Assembly: GCA_021613535.1 (NCBI GenBank)
Contig: CP075496.1
Location: forward strand, 930,001-994,000
Length of the DNA: 64,000 nt
Direction of reading: 5' to 3'
Origin: Adineta vaga
Taxonomy: Eukaryota > Rotifera
Of this stretch, positions 42,301 to 54,825 are shown piece after piece. The notes below the pieces were generated by a model. The model did no database searches. It was given only the letters and a program-made list of their open reading frames with translations, and was not told the DNA's origin. The position numbers and the translations under genes are program-made. The first letter of the stretch is position 1; every line of letters starts with the position of its first letter.

Positions 42301-43897
42301 ATTACAAATCGATTTCTTGATTGAAGGAACTTCTCGATAACTATAAATAAATTCTTACTTGTTTTCTATTTTTCTCGTTGAATAGATTTTGTCAACATGT
42401 GTTTTTATATAATGTCTTGATTTTAACGAACATTTATCATCATACAGTACATTGAAATAAAATTCTATTATAGATTTTCAAATGATCAAAAATCGAAAAC
42501 GATCTAGTGAACCAATTCAATTATTCTACTTTGATATTAGATAATATCGTTTCCTTAATCGACTTTTTTTTTCTAAGCAAAATAAAAATTTTGTTCAACG
42601 AATGAGAAAAGATATTTGACATAGTTATCGATAAATTATCAGATTAACAAATCTTTTTTCAAGGCTTTCTATGATTTAATTATATCAATCTGTTTAAGAT
42701 TTCCATGATTTTTTTTCTGTAATATACGAAGAAAATGTTTGAATGTTCGTTACAAGAAAGTATTTTATTATAAAATAAAGTAAAGCGAGATAAGAATATT
42801 AATAGATTGTTACCTTGATCTTCCAAGTAAATAAAAACTCGTCATTTTTGTTTCATTCTTTTTTATATAAGAGAAAAACATTTTGTTCTATAGATCATAC
42901 TCTTATCTAATCTTCTATATTACGAATTGTTTTAATCAGAACAAAGAATAATAAATCGATCAAGTTTTTTCTTTCTTTCTTTACATAAATCCTGTAGATG
43001 TCGTTGTCTGACAGCATATTCTTATCCTAACCTCTAATTTAATCCAGTAAATAAGATGGCGTCTTCTTTTTACTTCAATACGGTTGTTCCCTATGGCGCT
43101 TTCGTTCGCGTTCGCGCGTCCCGTGATCATTATCGTTCTTCTACTTTTTTTCTCTTTCTTATTTTTTTCCTTCTCTTCATAGTTTCTTCTGTCGACGTTG
43201 ATGTCAAACCACTGTAGAGAGGCAAAAAAACTCGGCGCTTTCTTTTTTTTTTTGTTATGTGGCTACGTACATTCACAAAGAGCAAACAGAAAAAGCGGGA
43301 GAAAGAGAGAGAGCGAGAGAGCGAGAGAGAGAGAGGGAAAAAGCGTCTATAAAAATGAGTGTCTGCTAACTATACATCGACGACCATGATAGACAGCAGT
43401 AGATCGACAACAACAACAAACGAACTAAATTTTTCCTTTTTCTTTTTCAGTATAAATTCCAACATCAACAGACCACGAATACTCAAGTTGTGTAACATCG
43501 TCATGTTGGTCTAATTTCCCTCCTATTTTAATCAATCATCGAGCAACTGCTAACAAAGCAGACTCTTCTAATTAATTCCCGTGTTTTTTTATACTTCTTT
43601 ATAATTTTCATTTATTATTATCATCATTATGTCCAGAACAATGTGGCACATTTATCAATACTATGCAGATAACATTACTTTAAACCAAAAGTGAATGTCC
43701 AATAAACCAAAGTCGACAAATAATAAGAATAAGTATTTGTCAGTTGGTCGGCAAAGGCAATAGTGGCCAAAAACAACAACAGGTTTGTTATTACATGAAA
43801 ACTATCTATTCATTACATCATCTGGTATTTCAACAATAGGTATTAAGAATCAGTGGTTATCAACAAATCTCTTTGTATAAATTTCCAAAAAAACACA
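42301..43897. other. Intergenic region and cyclin 5' UTR
   Basis: AT-rich, no gene. Contains the purine tract at 43297-43337 and, from about 43430 on, a probable 5' leader of the cyclin gene. An unusual CpG-rich spot (TTTCGTTCGCGTTCGCGCGT, 43101-43120) may mark a promoter. Confidence 0.4.
43297..43337 (+). repeat. (GA)n/(GAGC) purine microsatellite
   Basis: About 40 bp of GAGA with GC interruptions (GAGAGAGAGCGAGAGAGCGA), in the promoter/leader region of the cyclin gene. Confidence 0.8.
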
Positions 43898-45524
43898 ATG
43901 GTTGCCGTCGTTGTGGGTCTTCGTACAGGTGGACAAACAATAAACTCTTTAACATCATTCTTAGAAAGATTATGCGAGAAAGAACAACGAACATGGAAAG
44001 AACGAATCTTCAATCAGATGAGATTAGTAAGTTTTTATCTTTTGTCATATAAAAACATCTGATTTGAAAGGACGAAGAAAAACATATTTTTTGTTTTTAT
44101 GTTGTTTTTTTTTCTCTTCTTCGATCTATTTTTGTCTCCTATATGTAGTATAACACTCTCTTCTTGTTGACAATTATCATGCTGATCAAAAGGCCAACAT
44201 AACTTTTTTTCAGAAGAACCGAGCGAAACAAATATAGATAAGAATAGTTAATACTCTATTTACATCTGGTAGAGAAGAGACACAACTGTTTGGAGAGATA
44301 AATAAACATTCTTCCTTTCTTCCTTTCGATATAATCGCTATTCATCAATCTTTTTCTTTCGAGGCTGATCGTGATTGATATCTTTTTCTTTCTTTCTCTT
44401 CTGTCCTAGATGACATAGGGATCTATGAAAAACAAATTTACTCTTAGGTTAAACATATGCAAAGTTTTATGACATTGTTAATATCGATTTGAATTAATGT
44501 TGATTTTCATATTAATATTTGATCAATTTTTAAGGACGAAGTGAATAGTTCTCAACGCAATCATGCATCCTTATGGCTTCGTAAAGTGGCCGTATCAATG
44601 CATTTTGGTATTGATACATATGCACTTAGTGTTGATTTACTCGATCGATTCTTGGCTACACTTAAAGTAATTCTTGAAGAAAAAAATTTCGATAGAGAAA
44701 AACATAAATTTTTATCGTTTAGGTTCGTCCGAAATTCTTGGAATGTTTGGCAGTCGGTTGTTTATATATAGCAGCGAAATGTAAAGAAGAAGATGATACA
44801 ATTCCTATCACACCTGAATTTGTTATTGATTGTAATGCAAGTTGTTCAGCAAATGAACTTCTTCGTATGGAACGATTAATATTAGAAAAATTCAATTGGT
44901 TTGCTGACTTTGTAACATCAGTCGATTTTCTGCAAATAGTAAGTTAAATATCTGCATAGTTTCAAATGATTATCGTATTACTATGCTATTGTTATTGTTT
45001 AGTATTTTACATTGTTATTATTAAAAACCGGAAATCAACATGAAGGAGAAGAAAATGCAAACGTTCTAGTGGATAAATATACGGATTTAGAATTAAAATT
45101 AGCTTCATGTTTACAACATCATCGTTTAGCATCATTTAAACCAAGTATTTTAGCATTAGCTTTGATTAGTTTAGAATTAGAAAAACAACAAGTACAAGAA
45201 CCTGAAATGAATATTGATTGGCTTGCTTTGATTAGTTATTTACAACAATTAGCTAAAGTAAAGATTTTAAATTAAGAACAAAACATCACACATATTTTTC
45301 TTTATTTGTTATTCAAGGTTGAAAGTGATGCGTTATTATCATGTCGAGATTTAATCGTTCGTCTATCACCATCCTACAAGGTTGTTCGATTAGAATTAGC
45401 TGATCTTGCTTTTATTTCCCGTGCTTATAATCCTTCAAGTTCATTGAAACCATTGATTACTTTACCTGGTCGACCAACCTATGCCGATGTTGTTTGTGGT
45501 CGTGTTGCCTCTGCTGTCCAATAA
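43898..45524 (+). CDS. Cyclin I/G-type cyclin
   Basis: Five exons (43898-44026, 44535-44666, 44723-44938, 45003-45257, 45318-45524) give 312 residues. The cyclin box is clear: SLTSFLERLCEKEQRTWKE, SSQRNHASLWLRKVAVSMHF, ALSVDLLDRFLATLKVRPKF, LECLAVGCLYIAAKCKEEDD, ANELLRMERLILEKFNW and LASFKPSILALALISLELEK. The LLDRFLATxKxxPK and RMERxILxKxNW motifs are those of cyclins I and G. Members are atypical cyclins linked to CDK5 and stress or p53 responses. The C-terminus has no long PEST tail. The start is the first ATG of the frame. Confidence 0.85.
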
Positions 45525-45553
45525 GTGTGTGTGCGCGCGTGTGTGTGTGTGTC
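45525..45553 (+). repeat. (GT)n/(GC)n microsatellite
   Basis: GTGTGTGTGCGCGCGTGTGT lies directly after the cyclin stop codon, in its 3' UTR; such alternating purine/pyrimidine DNA can adopt a Z form. Confidence 0.8.
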
Positions 45554-47560
45554 CCTTTTACTTTCTTTTCAAAAATAGTTTCATGTGAGCATTGAGAACA
45601 AACAGGATAACAATGTAGATGGTTAAGTCAAAAAAGAATCAACATTTTACTTCTTTCTCTCTTTTCTTCTACTAATTATTTTTTTGCTTAAACCACACTT
45701 GACGTCGTATGTCTGATATTATCATGTATGTACACATATATATAAATCTATTCTCCATTTAATTTGATCTCTATCTCATTTTTTTTTCTTCTTCATATCG
45801 TTGCTGAGAGAAGACAAAACAGCTTGTAAATTTAGCAAAAACAGAACATATAGAGAATGCATTCCATCGTGTATCGATCAGCAAGTAAGTGACGTAATCA
45901 TGTTTGTTCTTTTACAAAACAAAACTACCGTGGAGAATGGATTTAATTCATTTATCTCTATTTTGTCTTATATATAGAAATATAAATCTTTATTTTTCTC
46001 TTATCCTTTCCTTTGCGTGTTCACTCCATGTATAAAAATGAGTTCAATGTATTTATTATCCCTTTTTGTGCTTCTATCATGTAAATAGAGAAGATCTCAT
46101 TATAACATAAATGTTTATCTTTCCTTTATTCTTTAATTTCTATTTTATTGTAATATTTATCATTAGAATTCTCTTTTTCTTTCGAATTGCTATTCAATCC
46201 TCTACTGTACAAAAAAAAAGATATAAATATATGTATAGATAAACAAAAATAATCGAATCGTTGTACCTAGATATAAAACCTCGATCGAAATAGAATGTAA
46301 TAAAACAATGAAATGTCATTGACTGTGATCATCGGTATATATGAAGAGAGAAAAGAAAACAAGGTTAATTTCAATTTCCAAGGTAATAAACGTAAAGAAC
46401 GATGAATACGGGAAAGAAAAACAAGAAAGAAAGTCAATAGTATTACATTAACATATAAAAAAATTGAAATTGAAACCATCTATCACTGAAATAACACATG
46501 TCAAATTTATCGCATACTCGTTATAATCAATACTTGTAATTTAATACGATGTTCAGGGACAAATAGTATGAGCATTTGATATATATTATATTTGAAGACT
46601 GTGACTATGAAAATGAGGAGAAAAAAAAGAAAAAAAATGGACGGTAATTATATATTTTTGAAAGGAAAAGGTGACGTTAGTAAAACATTTGCTATAGATT
46701 GGTTTTACGTTAATTAAAATCATGTTTTCCTCGATTGATTTCATTCATATGATGATGTGTTAATTATGATATTTGATCTTTGTGTATTGAGAAGAGAACC
46801 AAATAGAATAATCTTGTTGCTAAGACGCTGTTTGAATTGTTTATTAGATCCATTAGAATAAAGATTCTATTTCTGTCAGTATTTATTAAGAAATAATATG
46901 AAGATGAATAAATGCATGAAAGCAGAAGAAAATTCAATGTCATGAAATAATAACAAGCTTGTCACGCTATCGATTTAACGTCATGTTCAAGAGCACTTAA
47001 AATCGTTAGTAAAACTAATGATATCAAGGGTCTATCTTCAGCATTAACATCATTATCAAAGTATTCTTCTTCTTCTTCTTTTTTTAATAATTATTTCTAT
47101 TTTATCTTCAATAGTTGGGTTTTTATTGTCTATTTGAAACACGTGGAAAAGAAAATACATGATAACTGTAATGACATGTTTTATCTCAAAGTAACCTTGA
47201 ATAATAATAATAATAACTTGCCAGCTGATAATAAGTTAGGATAGAATGGTGGTTGGCCTAGAGGTCAACTTTCTACAACGCTTTTTATTTGCAATCAGCT
47301 GTGTATATTTATCTTTCTCGGTTTTTCTTTACCTAGAACATACCATCAAACGAATTCTTATCTTCTATCTATGTTAAATACCTACATTCATACTACTAAT
47401 GATATAAAATGAACAAATGAGTATGTATTTTCCGATTAATCTATGATATACACGATTGAAATCAAGTGACATCTTTCTTTTATGGTTAATCATTTCCAAT
47501 CTATTTATTTCCATTGTTTTAATTCGTATTTCAAAAGTTGTTAAACTCTAATTTTAAGAA
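45554..47560. other. Two-kilobase gene desert
   Basis: AT-rich; probable cyclin 3' UTR at the left (AATAAA-type strings) and PPR-like gene promoter at the right. No ORF with coding character on either strand and no tRNA-like box pair seen. Confidence 0.45.
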
Positions 47561-48067
47561 ATGCTTTCGACTCTTTTTTCGTGTCGATCTGTTTCATCAA
47601 ATCAATTATGTTTTTTATTAACATCTGTTCTTCGTTCTACAATAACAAGTACAACAAACAAGAAATCTGATGAAGATGCAGAACATAAAAATCGTTTATC
47701 AATAACAAAAAAAATGCGTCTATTAGGTTTACAAAGTCATCAAGCCCGTAAAGCATTATCTATCTATGATGATTATGTTCATCGACAGAAGAAATTACCT
47801 GATTTACGTATGTTTGCAGTTGCAATTAATTGTGCGATGATTGCTGAAGATTTATCGAAAGGTCGTGAAATTCATCAATTTATTGAAAGTGATTTTCCAC
47901 ATTTAAAAGATAATTTAATGTTAAAACAACAACTACGTTATTTTTACATAAAATGTAACGATCAACAATCAGCTGATAAACTTTTTCAACCATCATCAAC
48001 AGAAACACAACGAGATAAGAAATATTCATCTTCTAATTCTGATCAATTAGATAAAAGAAAAGAATAA
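47561..48067 (+). CDS. Small PPR/helical-repeat-like protein, probably mitochondrial
   Basis: A single exon of 168 residues. The Arg/Ser/Thr-rich N-terminus (LFSCRSVSSNQLC ... VLRSTITSTTNKK) resembles a mitochondrial presequence. The body forms helical pairs: ARKALSIYDDYVHRQKKLPD, LRMFAVAINCAMIAEDLSKG, REIHQFIESDFPHLKDNLML, YFYIKCNDQQSADKLF. The pattern of a 'K-G-R-E-I-H-x-F-I' helix followed by 'L-x-Y-x-K-C' is typical of pentatricopeptide repeats, which bind RNA. The tail is Ser/Lys-rich. Assignment rests on pattern only. Confidence 0.6.
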   Translation: MLSTLFSCRSVSSNQLCFLLTSVLRSTITSTTNKKSDEDAEHKNRLSITKKMRLLGLQSHQARKALSIYDDYVHRQKKLPDLRMFAVAINCAMIAEDLSKGREIHQFIESDFPHLKDNLMLKQQLRYFYIKCNDQQSADKLFQPSSTETQRDKKYSSSNSDQLDKRKE

Positions 48068-48880
48068 TAGATACTAAATATAGGTTTTGTTAAATAAATA
48101 AAGAATGTGGCCATCTAGTCTATATTATGTTTTATTTTATTTTTATCTAACCATTATTTGATGAGAAACATAAGAATGAGTCATCAGTTCGAGCAGTATA
48201 AACTCATATGAAAAAGTGGTTTTTCTTCAATATTATTAATATTTATACAAGGTGTTTTTTAACCAATCATCATATTACTTAGTGAGAAATTTCGAGGACT
48301 ATATTCGAAAAGGTAAAAAAGCAGATGATATCAATTAAATACAATCACTTGCTTTTCAGTGACAATGTACACAAAAATAAAAAATAATAATTTCGCATAG
48401 CTCTACAAATTTGAACGATTATTTTTCGAATGTAAATATATTAAAGAAGTTTACAATGTTATGAATAACACAATTGTAATGTTTAACATTTCAACTTAAG
48501 AGTAATTTTGTTGATTCAATCTAGTCCAGACTTTGCTTGTTTGAATATCAATTTGTTGAAGAATATAACACGTTTTTTTCTATCTCACATTCTTTATGAA
48601 ACCAAAATGTAATATTGCTGTGTTTAGAATGTATATATTTGTGTGGGATATGTGATGGTTGGAAGTGAAGACATACCTTCGACTACATTCTGGTCATCAC
48701 CCATATCCTCAAGATCGGTAAGAAGAAAAAGAGATAATATCATAAAGAGATCACGATACGAAAAAAATAGAGAAAAGTAAAAAATAATAAAAACGAAAGA
48801 AAACCATACAACAATGCTATTATATCATACAATGTGAAGTCAGACATAGTTCTTATGTTGACTTACGATGGTCTTTAGTT
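48068..48880. other. Convergent intergenic region
   Basis: AT-rich; includes a GTAAGTC directly after the SecA-like stop (48867 inverse) and an exon-like scrap at 48675-48715 (inverse LEDMGDDQNVVE), so a 3' UTR intron or an alternative last exon of the SecA-like gene is possible. Confidence 0.35.
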
Positions 48881-51800
48881 TCATGTCCTTGATGAAGATC
48901 TTGGATTTATCTTTATAACATTTTCCAAATGAAGTGGTTCACCTGTAGCCGAACAAACAATTTCCAGATGCGCTGTATATCGCGAATTTCGTGATGAGTT
49001 GGACGTATTTGTTGAAGACGGGATTGGTAGCTAAATGAGAAGTTGTTAGTTGTCGCCAAGCAAGGAAAAGTTGATACTTACAGGAGTAACTTCAGTTATA
49101 GAAATATTTTCCAACGTTACTAATATTTCACCATTTCCTAACAGTTGACCATTTCTTTTTTGCTTTCCACATTTAGTCGGATCGTTCCTAAAAAAAGATT
49201 CGTATTAATAATGTTATTTAAAGAGAAAAATATAGTAATTTGTTGAAGTATCTCTTACATCGCGCTTTGGATCATAGTTTTAAAATGAGCTCGTTTCATT
49301 TGTTGTATAATTGTATTGGTTGGAACTTGTCTTCCTTCAACTTTGTATCTATTATCTGTTTGGTTATTATTCTCTGTACTTGACTCTGACGGAAAGCCAT
49401 AATCATCCACTTGATGTTCACTATTTGCGATATGCTTATCATAAAATAACATATGTTGACTATTTTTTCTTTTTGCACCACCAATAAATAAGGTATCATT
49501 GTGATATTGTCTCAGAAATTGTATATCATACATTGCTGCTGCCAATTGTGGTTTATTTTGTTCCATTTGTGTAACTGTTTGTTGTCTTAATTGCTGTCCA
49601 TCATATCCAATTTGAGAACCAATTGCATTAAACAAACAATCAAATCTAGAACAAAATAAAAGTAAAAATTTTTTCTCATGTTATTAATTCATTTTTTTAT
49701 ACCCTTCAGTATTTTGAAGATTTTCTCCATTTGGTGTCGTCCAATGTCCTATATCATCTGGTGTATCTGGAGGAATATAAACTAATTCAACTGCAGGTTG
49801 AGATGTATCACTACCAATTACTTGTTCAACTCGTCCATTTGTATCACGAATTATAAATCTTCTCTTAGTTACATCAGATAAATATCCAATATGATGAATT
49901 CCACCTGGTGCTCCATATTTTAAATCTTGTATTTCATCATCTGCAGCTGTTAATGATACATCATTGACTTTTTCTTTCCTTTCAGCTTCGCTTAATTCTC
50001 GATGATAAACAACATTACGTTTCATATGGAAAAGATCCAATTGATTATTAATATTATTATTGAAATTTGACAATAAACCATTTACGCCAGCTGCAACTAA
50101 CGGTGGAACAAGAGCACATTGTAAAAATTGACAAACTATTTTGCTGATTTTTTGCGTGATTTCATCGGAAAATTCTTCCACAGTTAAGAATAATTGTTCA
50201 TTTTCAGCTTGTTTTTCGTGAGTTTGATAACCATTAGAATTCTTCGACTGTTGTGGCTCAGCACATTTTACTTCATTTAGAATTTTTTTCACATCTTCTG
50301 ATTGACCTAACTTCTCAATCTCCTTATCGAGCAGGAAAGCAATGGTAGTTAATTGTTTGAGTACAGGTGTTAATTGTGCGCTCACTGATATGGCAGTTGC
50401 AGTAGCAGCACTAACTTTCGATGAAGTTAAATTTAATAGGATTCTACCAATTGATGAACAGCATTGTTCAAATGCCGGTTGATTGATTTCATTCATTACT
50501 TTTTGTGTTAATTTACTGGCGTAAAAACGATTTCTTCGTTTTGCGTCACAATCCATCAAACGACGTAAACTTTCATTATTTTTATAACGTAATTTAAATA
50601 ATTCAGTAATACCACTCTGAATACATTCTTGAACAATCGGTAAGATTGTTGCTGATATTCCATAATTAACTAATGACATAGATACTTCAATCGCAGCACG
50701 TTTAACTCCTTCAAAAGCCAATTTCTTTCCGCCAATAATAAGACCTTCTTTAAAACTTTTCGTCCAAATTTCTTTCACACCATTGGAAACAGCATTTTTC
50801 ACGGTCATTGCAGCATTTTTAGCAGTTCGTGCCGCAGCTTTTAATGCACTAAATCCAGCACAAGCAATAGTTATGGCAAAACTAATTGCTTTTTGTATTC
50901 CCCATTGTTTCCAACTAAAATTTCGATTGATAATTCCATCTTTAACACAAGTAATTAAATCACTAATTCCTTCTTGTAAAATTGAAAGACCGAATCCCGC
51001 TCCAGCACCTGCACTGAATACAGCCAATGACACACCAACCAGTGCTTGTCCAATTCCCATTAAACCAACACCAATTACTGACCACCAATCAATGGGTTTT
51101 CGTTCATTGAATATAATAGTTCCGATAAATCCATTTGTTTCAAATAATTCGATCTCTTTGGCATAAAGTTCTTTCTTTTCTATTGAAGGTAATGATTCAA
51201 TCAATGGTATTCGTTCAATTTTAATTTCTCGTTTATTGTTCAAAGCACTTCCAAGTATTCCATTTTCAATTGACAATTTATTTTCTTCTAAATATTTCAG
51301 ATAATCTGTTAATTTTTTTCTTTCATCATCAGTTAACTTGTTTTCATCAAGTTGCAATTTCAAGTTTTTTAATTCTTCATCAACTGGACGTCCTATAGCT
51401 GCATTAATTGAATTAATTAAAGTACCATATAAATTTTTTAAATGAAGTAAATACTCATGAAGAGGTGAAGTATCTGATGCGACTGGAAATAACATCAGTG
51501 TTGGATCTAATACATCATTAATAATTCTTCTCGATTCTTTGAAATCATCAATCGATTTTTTCAGAAAAAATACATCGTTACTTTTTTTATATTGCAATGC
51601 ACGAGCATAAGCTCTACTATAATAGGCGCTTGCAGCAATATCTCGATCCATTTCAATTGCTTTATCCAACATTTGGATGGCGTCAGCAAGATTTTTTTGT
51701 TCTTTTAAATAAATATTTGCCATGTTTACGTAATACATTGGATTGTCAATTAATCGATTTTCAGGATCATGTGAACAATCGGATTTAAATTCATCAAATG

Positions 51801-54800
51801 ATTGTTGTAAACTTTCATGGTTTTTTGAATCTGATTCAATTAACCATAAGCCAAATCTTTCTCTTAAAGCATTTTTAGCTGCATCTTTTTTATCTGAAGG
51901 AAAGGGATCAATAATCACATTTTGTAAATCACGAAATTTTTGAAATAATTCATCTTTAATTAAAATTTCGTTAACTTGTTTTAATGCTGAATGAATCATT
52001 TCATTTTGAATTATATCTCGATATTGTCTCATGTCATTTAATAATTGGAAACCATTTTTATCATCATATTGACATGTTTGTGTGGCTTCAGATAAATCAA
52101 TAATAAATTGACTTGTACCTCGATAACCTATACGTGAAGTTCTTCCCTGATTCTGTCGTTCAACACGATCATTATCCGGTAAAAAAGTAATACAAACATG
52201 TAAACCACCATTTTCTTCTACTTCTTTACTCACAGGTATATCAGTTCCTCGTCCGGCAATATTTGTGGCCACAATTACGCATCCAGCTTCTAACGTATCT
52301 GTTACAGCAACTTTTTCATCGGCTTCAGTATACAATCGGATCGAATTTTGTGGAAGTATTGCTTGGAGACATTCGCTAATGCGTTTTGCTTTTTCAATAA
52401 ATTTTGTAATAATTAAAACAGCTCGTTTCTGTCGTAGCTTTTCTGTTGAACTGTTAGAAATATATTTGAGCCAAACTGCCTCCGAATAAGTAAATCGTGG
52501 TCGTAATTCTCGATGACGACGTTCACGAAACGGTGGAATTATCAGACAATCAGCAGAATAAATTTCACGAAATAATTGTTGAGTGGATTCATCACCAATC
52601 GTTCCAGTTAATCCGATTAAGTTTGTCTGATAACGTTTAAAAAATGTTACATGAGAAATAAAATTTGTTGTAATATGTTCAGGTTCAACAGCACAACCAT
52701 GCTTCATTTCTAGAAAACAATGTAAACCATCATTCCAACGCATTGTATCGTGTATAGTTCCGGTGTTAGCTGCATCAACATAAACAATTCGTTTATTTTT
52801 TATAATATACTCTCGACCTTCTTTCATTTCAAACTTTGCATAAACAGCATTTCTAATCCATCTGGATAATTTACTTCGAGTGAAATTCTGTAAATGTTTT
52901 GGAATAATTAATTTTTCTTTTAATGAATTACCAGTTGAATTGTCATCTAAGCGAATATGATCTTGAAGTAATGGTAAAATAAGTTTTTCAGCAAAGTCAT
53001 AAATAGATTCATTTAATAATTCAGGAACAGTATTATTATTTTCATCTTCGCATAATTTATACCAATGATCATTTTTACATGAAACAATTTTTGCTAAATT
53101 GATGACTTGATTCCATATAATACCTTTGACTGGTAATAAGTAAGATACAGCAGGAACAGAACCGGAAAGACGTAAAAGATGTTGTCGACCATCAATCATC
53201 ATATTATCGACTTCATCAACAATAGCAAAATCACATTTTCGACCACATCGAACTCCATTTTCATCAAATTCATCTCGTAAAATATCTGCTTCGAAATCAT
53301 CGGCGGAACCATAAATTACATCAGCTTCATAAACTGGATTAAACTGGAAAAATTTTGCTAACATCTGTCCTAGTTTTCGACATTGTCCATATTCATAATC
53401 TAAACTGGTTGTTTCAGCATTGCAAGCTACATTTAAATGAAAAAACGTATAGAAAGTTTTCATTTCTTTAGATTGAATTTTTGCTAATTCGCTTGAACTT
53501 GTAATTACATCAACTTTGAATCCTTGTAAACATTTAATCACAGCTAAAACAGAAACAATTCGAGTTTTTCCTTCGCCAGTATTGATTTGTAAAACTCGCG
53601 ACGAATCTCCACGAGAATTCAAAGCTAAAAGCACAGACAGCCTCTGTGCTTTGTGCATTTTTTTACCAAATAATGAATTCGAAACATGAATGACAAACGC
53701 AATTTGTGTATAATAATCTTCATTTTTAATATTTGACATAAAAGATTTCAATTGATCGATTTCGGTAATATGTGAAAATTTATCCATCATTTTCATAAGT
53801 GTTTCAAAATTCATTAATAATTTGTTCTGCTCAAATGCTGTTAGAGAAGTACGATTCATATCATTAATCGTCTCAGTCAATTCATTTAAATTCAATTCAT
53901 TCATTTCAGAGGGAAAAGACATTTGTAATGCATATGCATGAATCTTTTTTGGCCATGTTGATGCATGTTCATTGTTCTTTCTTAAATCAAATACATGTCG
54001 ATCATAACGTAATTCATAATCAATAATAATCCAAAGAACGCTATTTAAATATTGAAGATTATCTTCGCTTTCAACCAGTTCGATTAATTGAAATATATCA
54101 TCCGTTTCCCATAAGTTCATCATTGTCTCAAGATTTGAACATAGTTCATTGTAAATTGACATTGATGTAATTGATTTACCAATTTTTCGATCGATTTGTT
54201 GAATAAAACTAAAGCAAAGAAGTTTTTTCTTACACATACCAATATTAATTGTAAGATTTTGGAGAAGAAATGTTTCTAAATCACCAATAGTTAGATGTTT
54301 AACATCGTGAGTGAAACAATCGAAAAATTCTTTAAGAACAGAAATTGCAAATGGTAGTGGAAGTGAAGATATAAATTGATCGATAATTTGAATATTACAT
54401 TGAAAAACATTTCTTGAATTATATAATTGATTTTTAAGAGTGTTTTCAGTAGTATTATTTAATAGTTGTGGAAGATTTTTTTTTATCCATAAAAATTTTA
54501 ATTCAACGAGAATTTCATCGAAATCAGTGCCTTGTTTTTTACAATTTGTTAATAAATATTGAATAACATGTGGTCCAATTTGAATATAAATAAAAAGTTC
54601 CGACAAATTACGAATATGACAAAGGTACGGTGTAGTTGATTGTCGAGTTATTATTGTATCAAGAATTTCATCAATAGGATGAGCATTTGGAACTTTTGAT
54701 ACAGCAATTATTCGATCTTCGAGTTCTGAAATAACGATTGGATTAATAATACATGACGAAGATTGTTGACAATTAATAATAAGAATTTCTAATTTATTTT

Positions 54801-54825
54801 TCCAAGTTCTTGATTTATCAGCCAT
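48881..54825 (-). CDS. Giant SecA-type ATPase with TPR, hydrophobic and OTU-like regions
   Basis: Exons 49703-54825 (5.1 kb, no intron), 49259-49645, 49082-49187 and 48881-49030 give 1,921 residues. SecA motor motifs: QINTGEGKT (Walker A, about 417), YEADVIYGSADDF, DFAIVDEVDNMMID (Walker B, about 535), GLTGTIGDE (about 738), ATNIAGRGTDI (about 857), GGLHVCITF and QNQGRTSRIGYRG (about 893), so both ATPase halves are present. TPR-like repeats follow (about 1030-1085), then a Gly/Ala-rich hydrophobic stretch (about 1242-1300), and near 1690-1715 GHW and DCLFNAIG, resembling OTU-type papain-fold proteases with swapped order. The N-terminal 400 residues are unrecognised. SecA is bacterial or plastid; animals lack it, so horizontal gain is likely, followed by intron gain at the 3' end. 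The start is ATG 54825; the frame opens earlier only at a TTG. Confidence 0.85.

Noticed and set aside
43853-43897. Upstream extension of the cyclin start
   Set aside because: The extension begins at a GTG; the first in-frame ATG is 43898.
50783-51166. 127-residue plus-strand ORF inside the SecA-like gene
   Set aside because: Antisense shadow of the Gly/Ala-rich hydrophobic region; a strong coding frame occupies the other strand.
48881-54825. Bacterial contamination as explanation for SecA
   Set aside because: The gene has three 3' introns with GT-AG ends and lies between animal genes on the same molecule.
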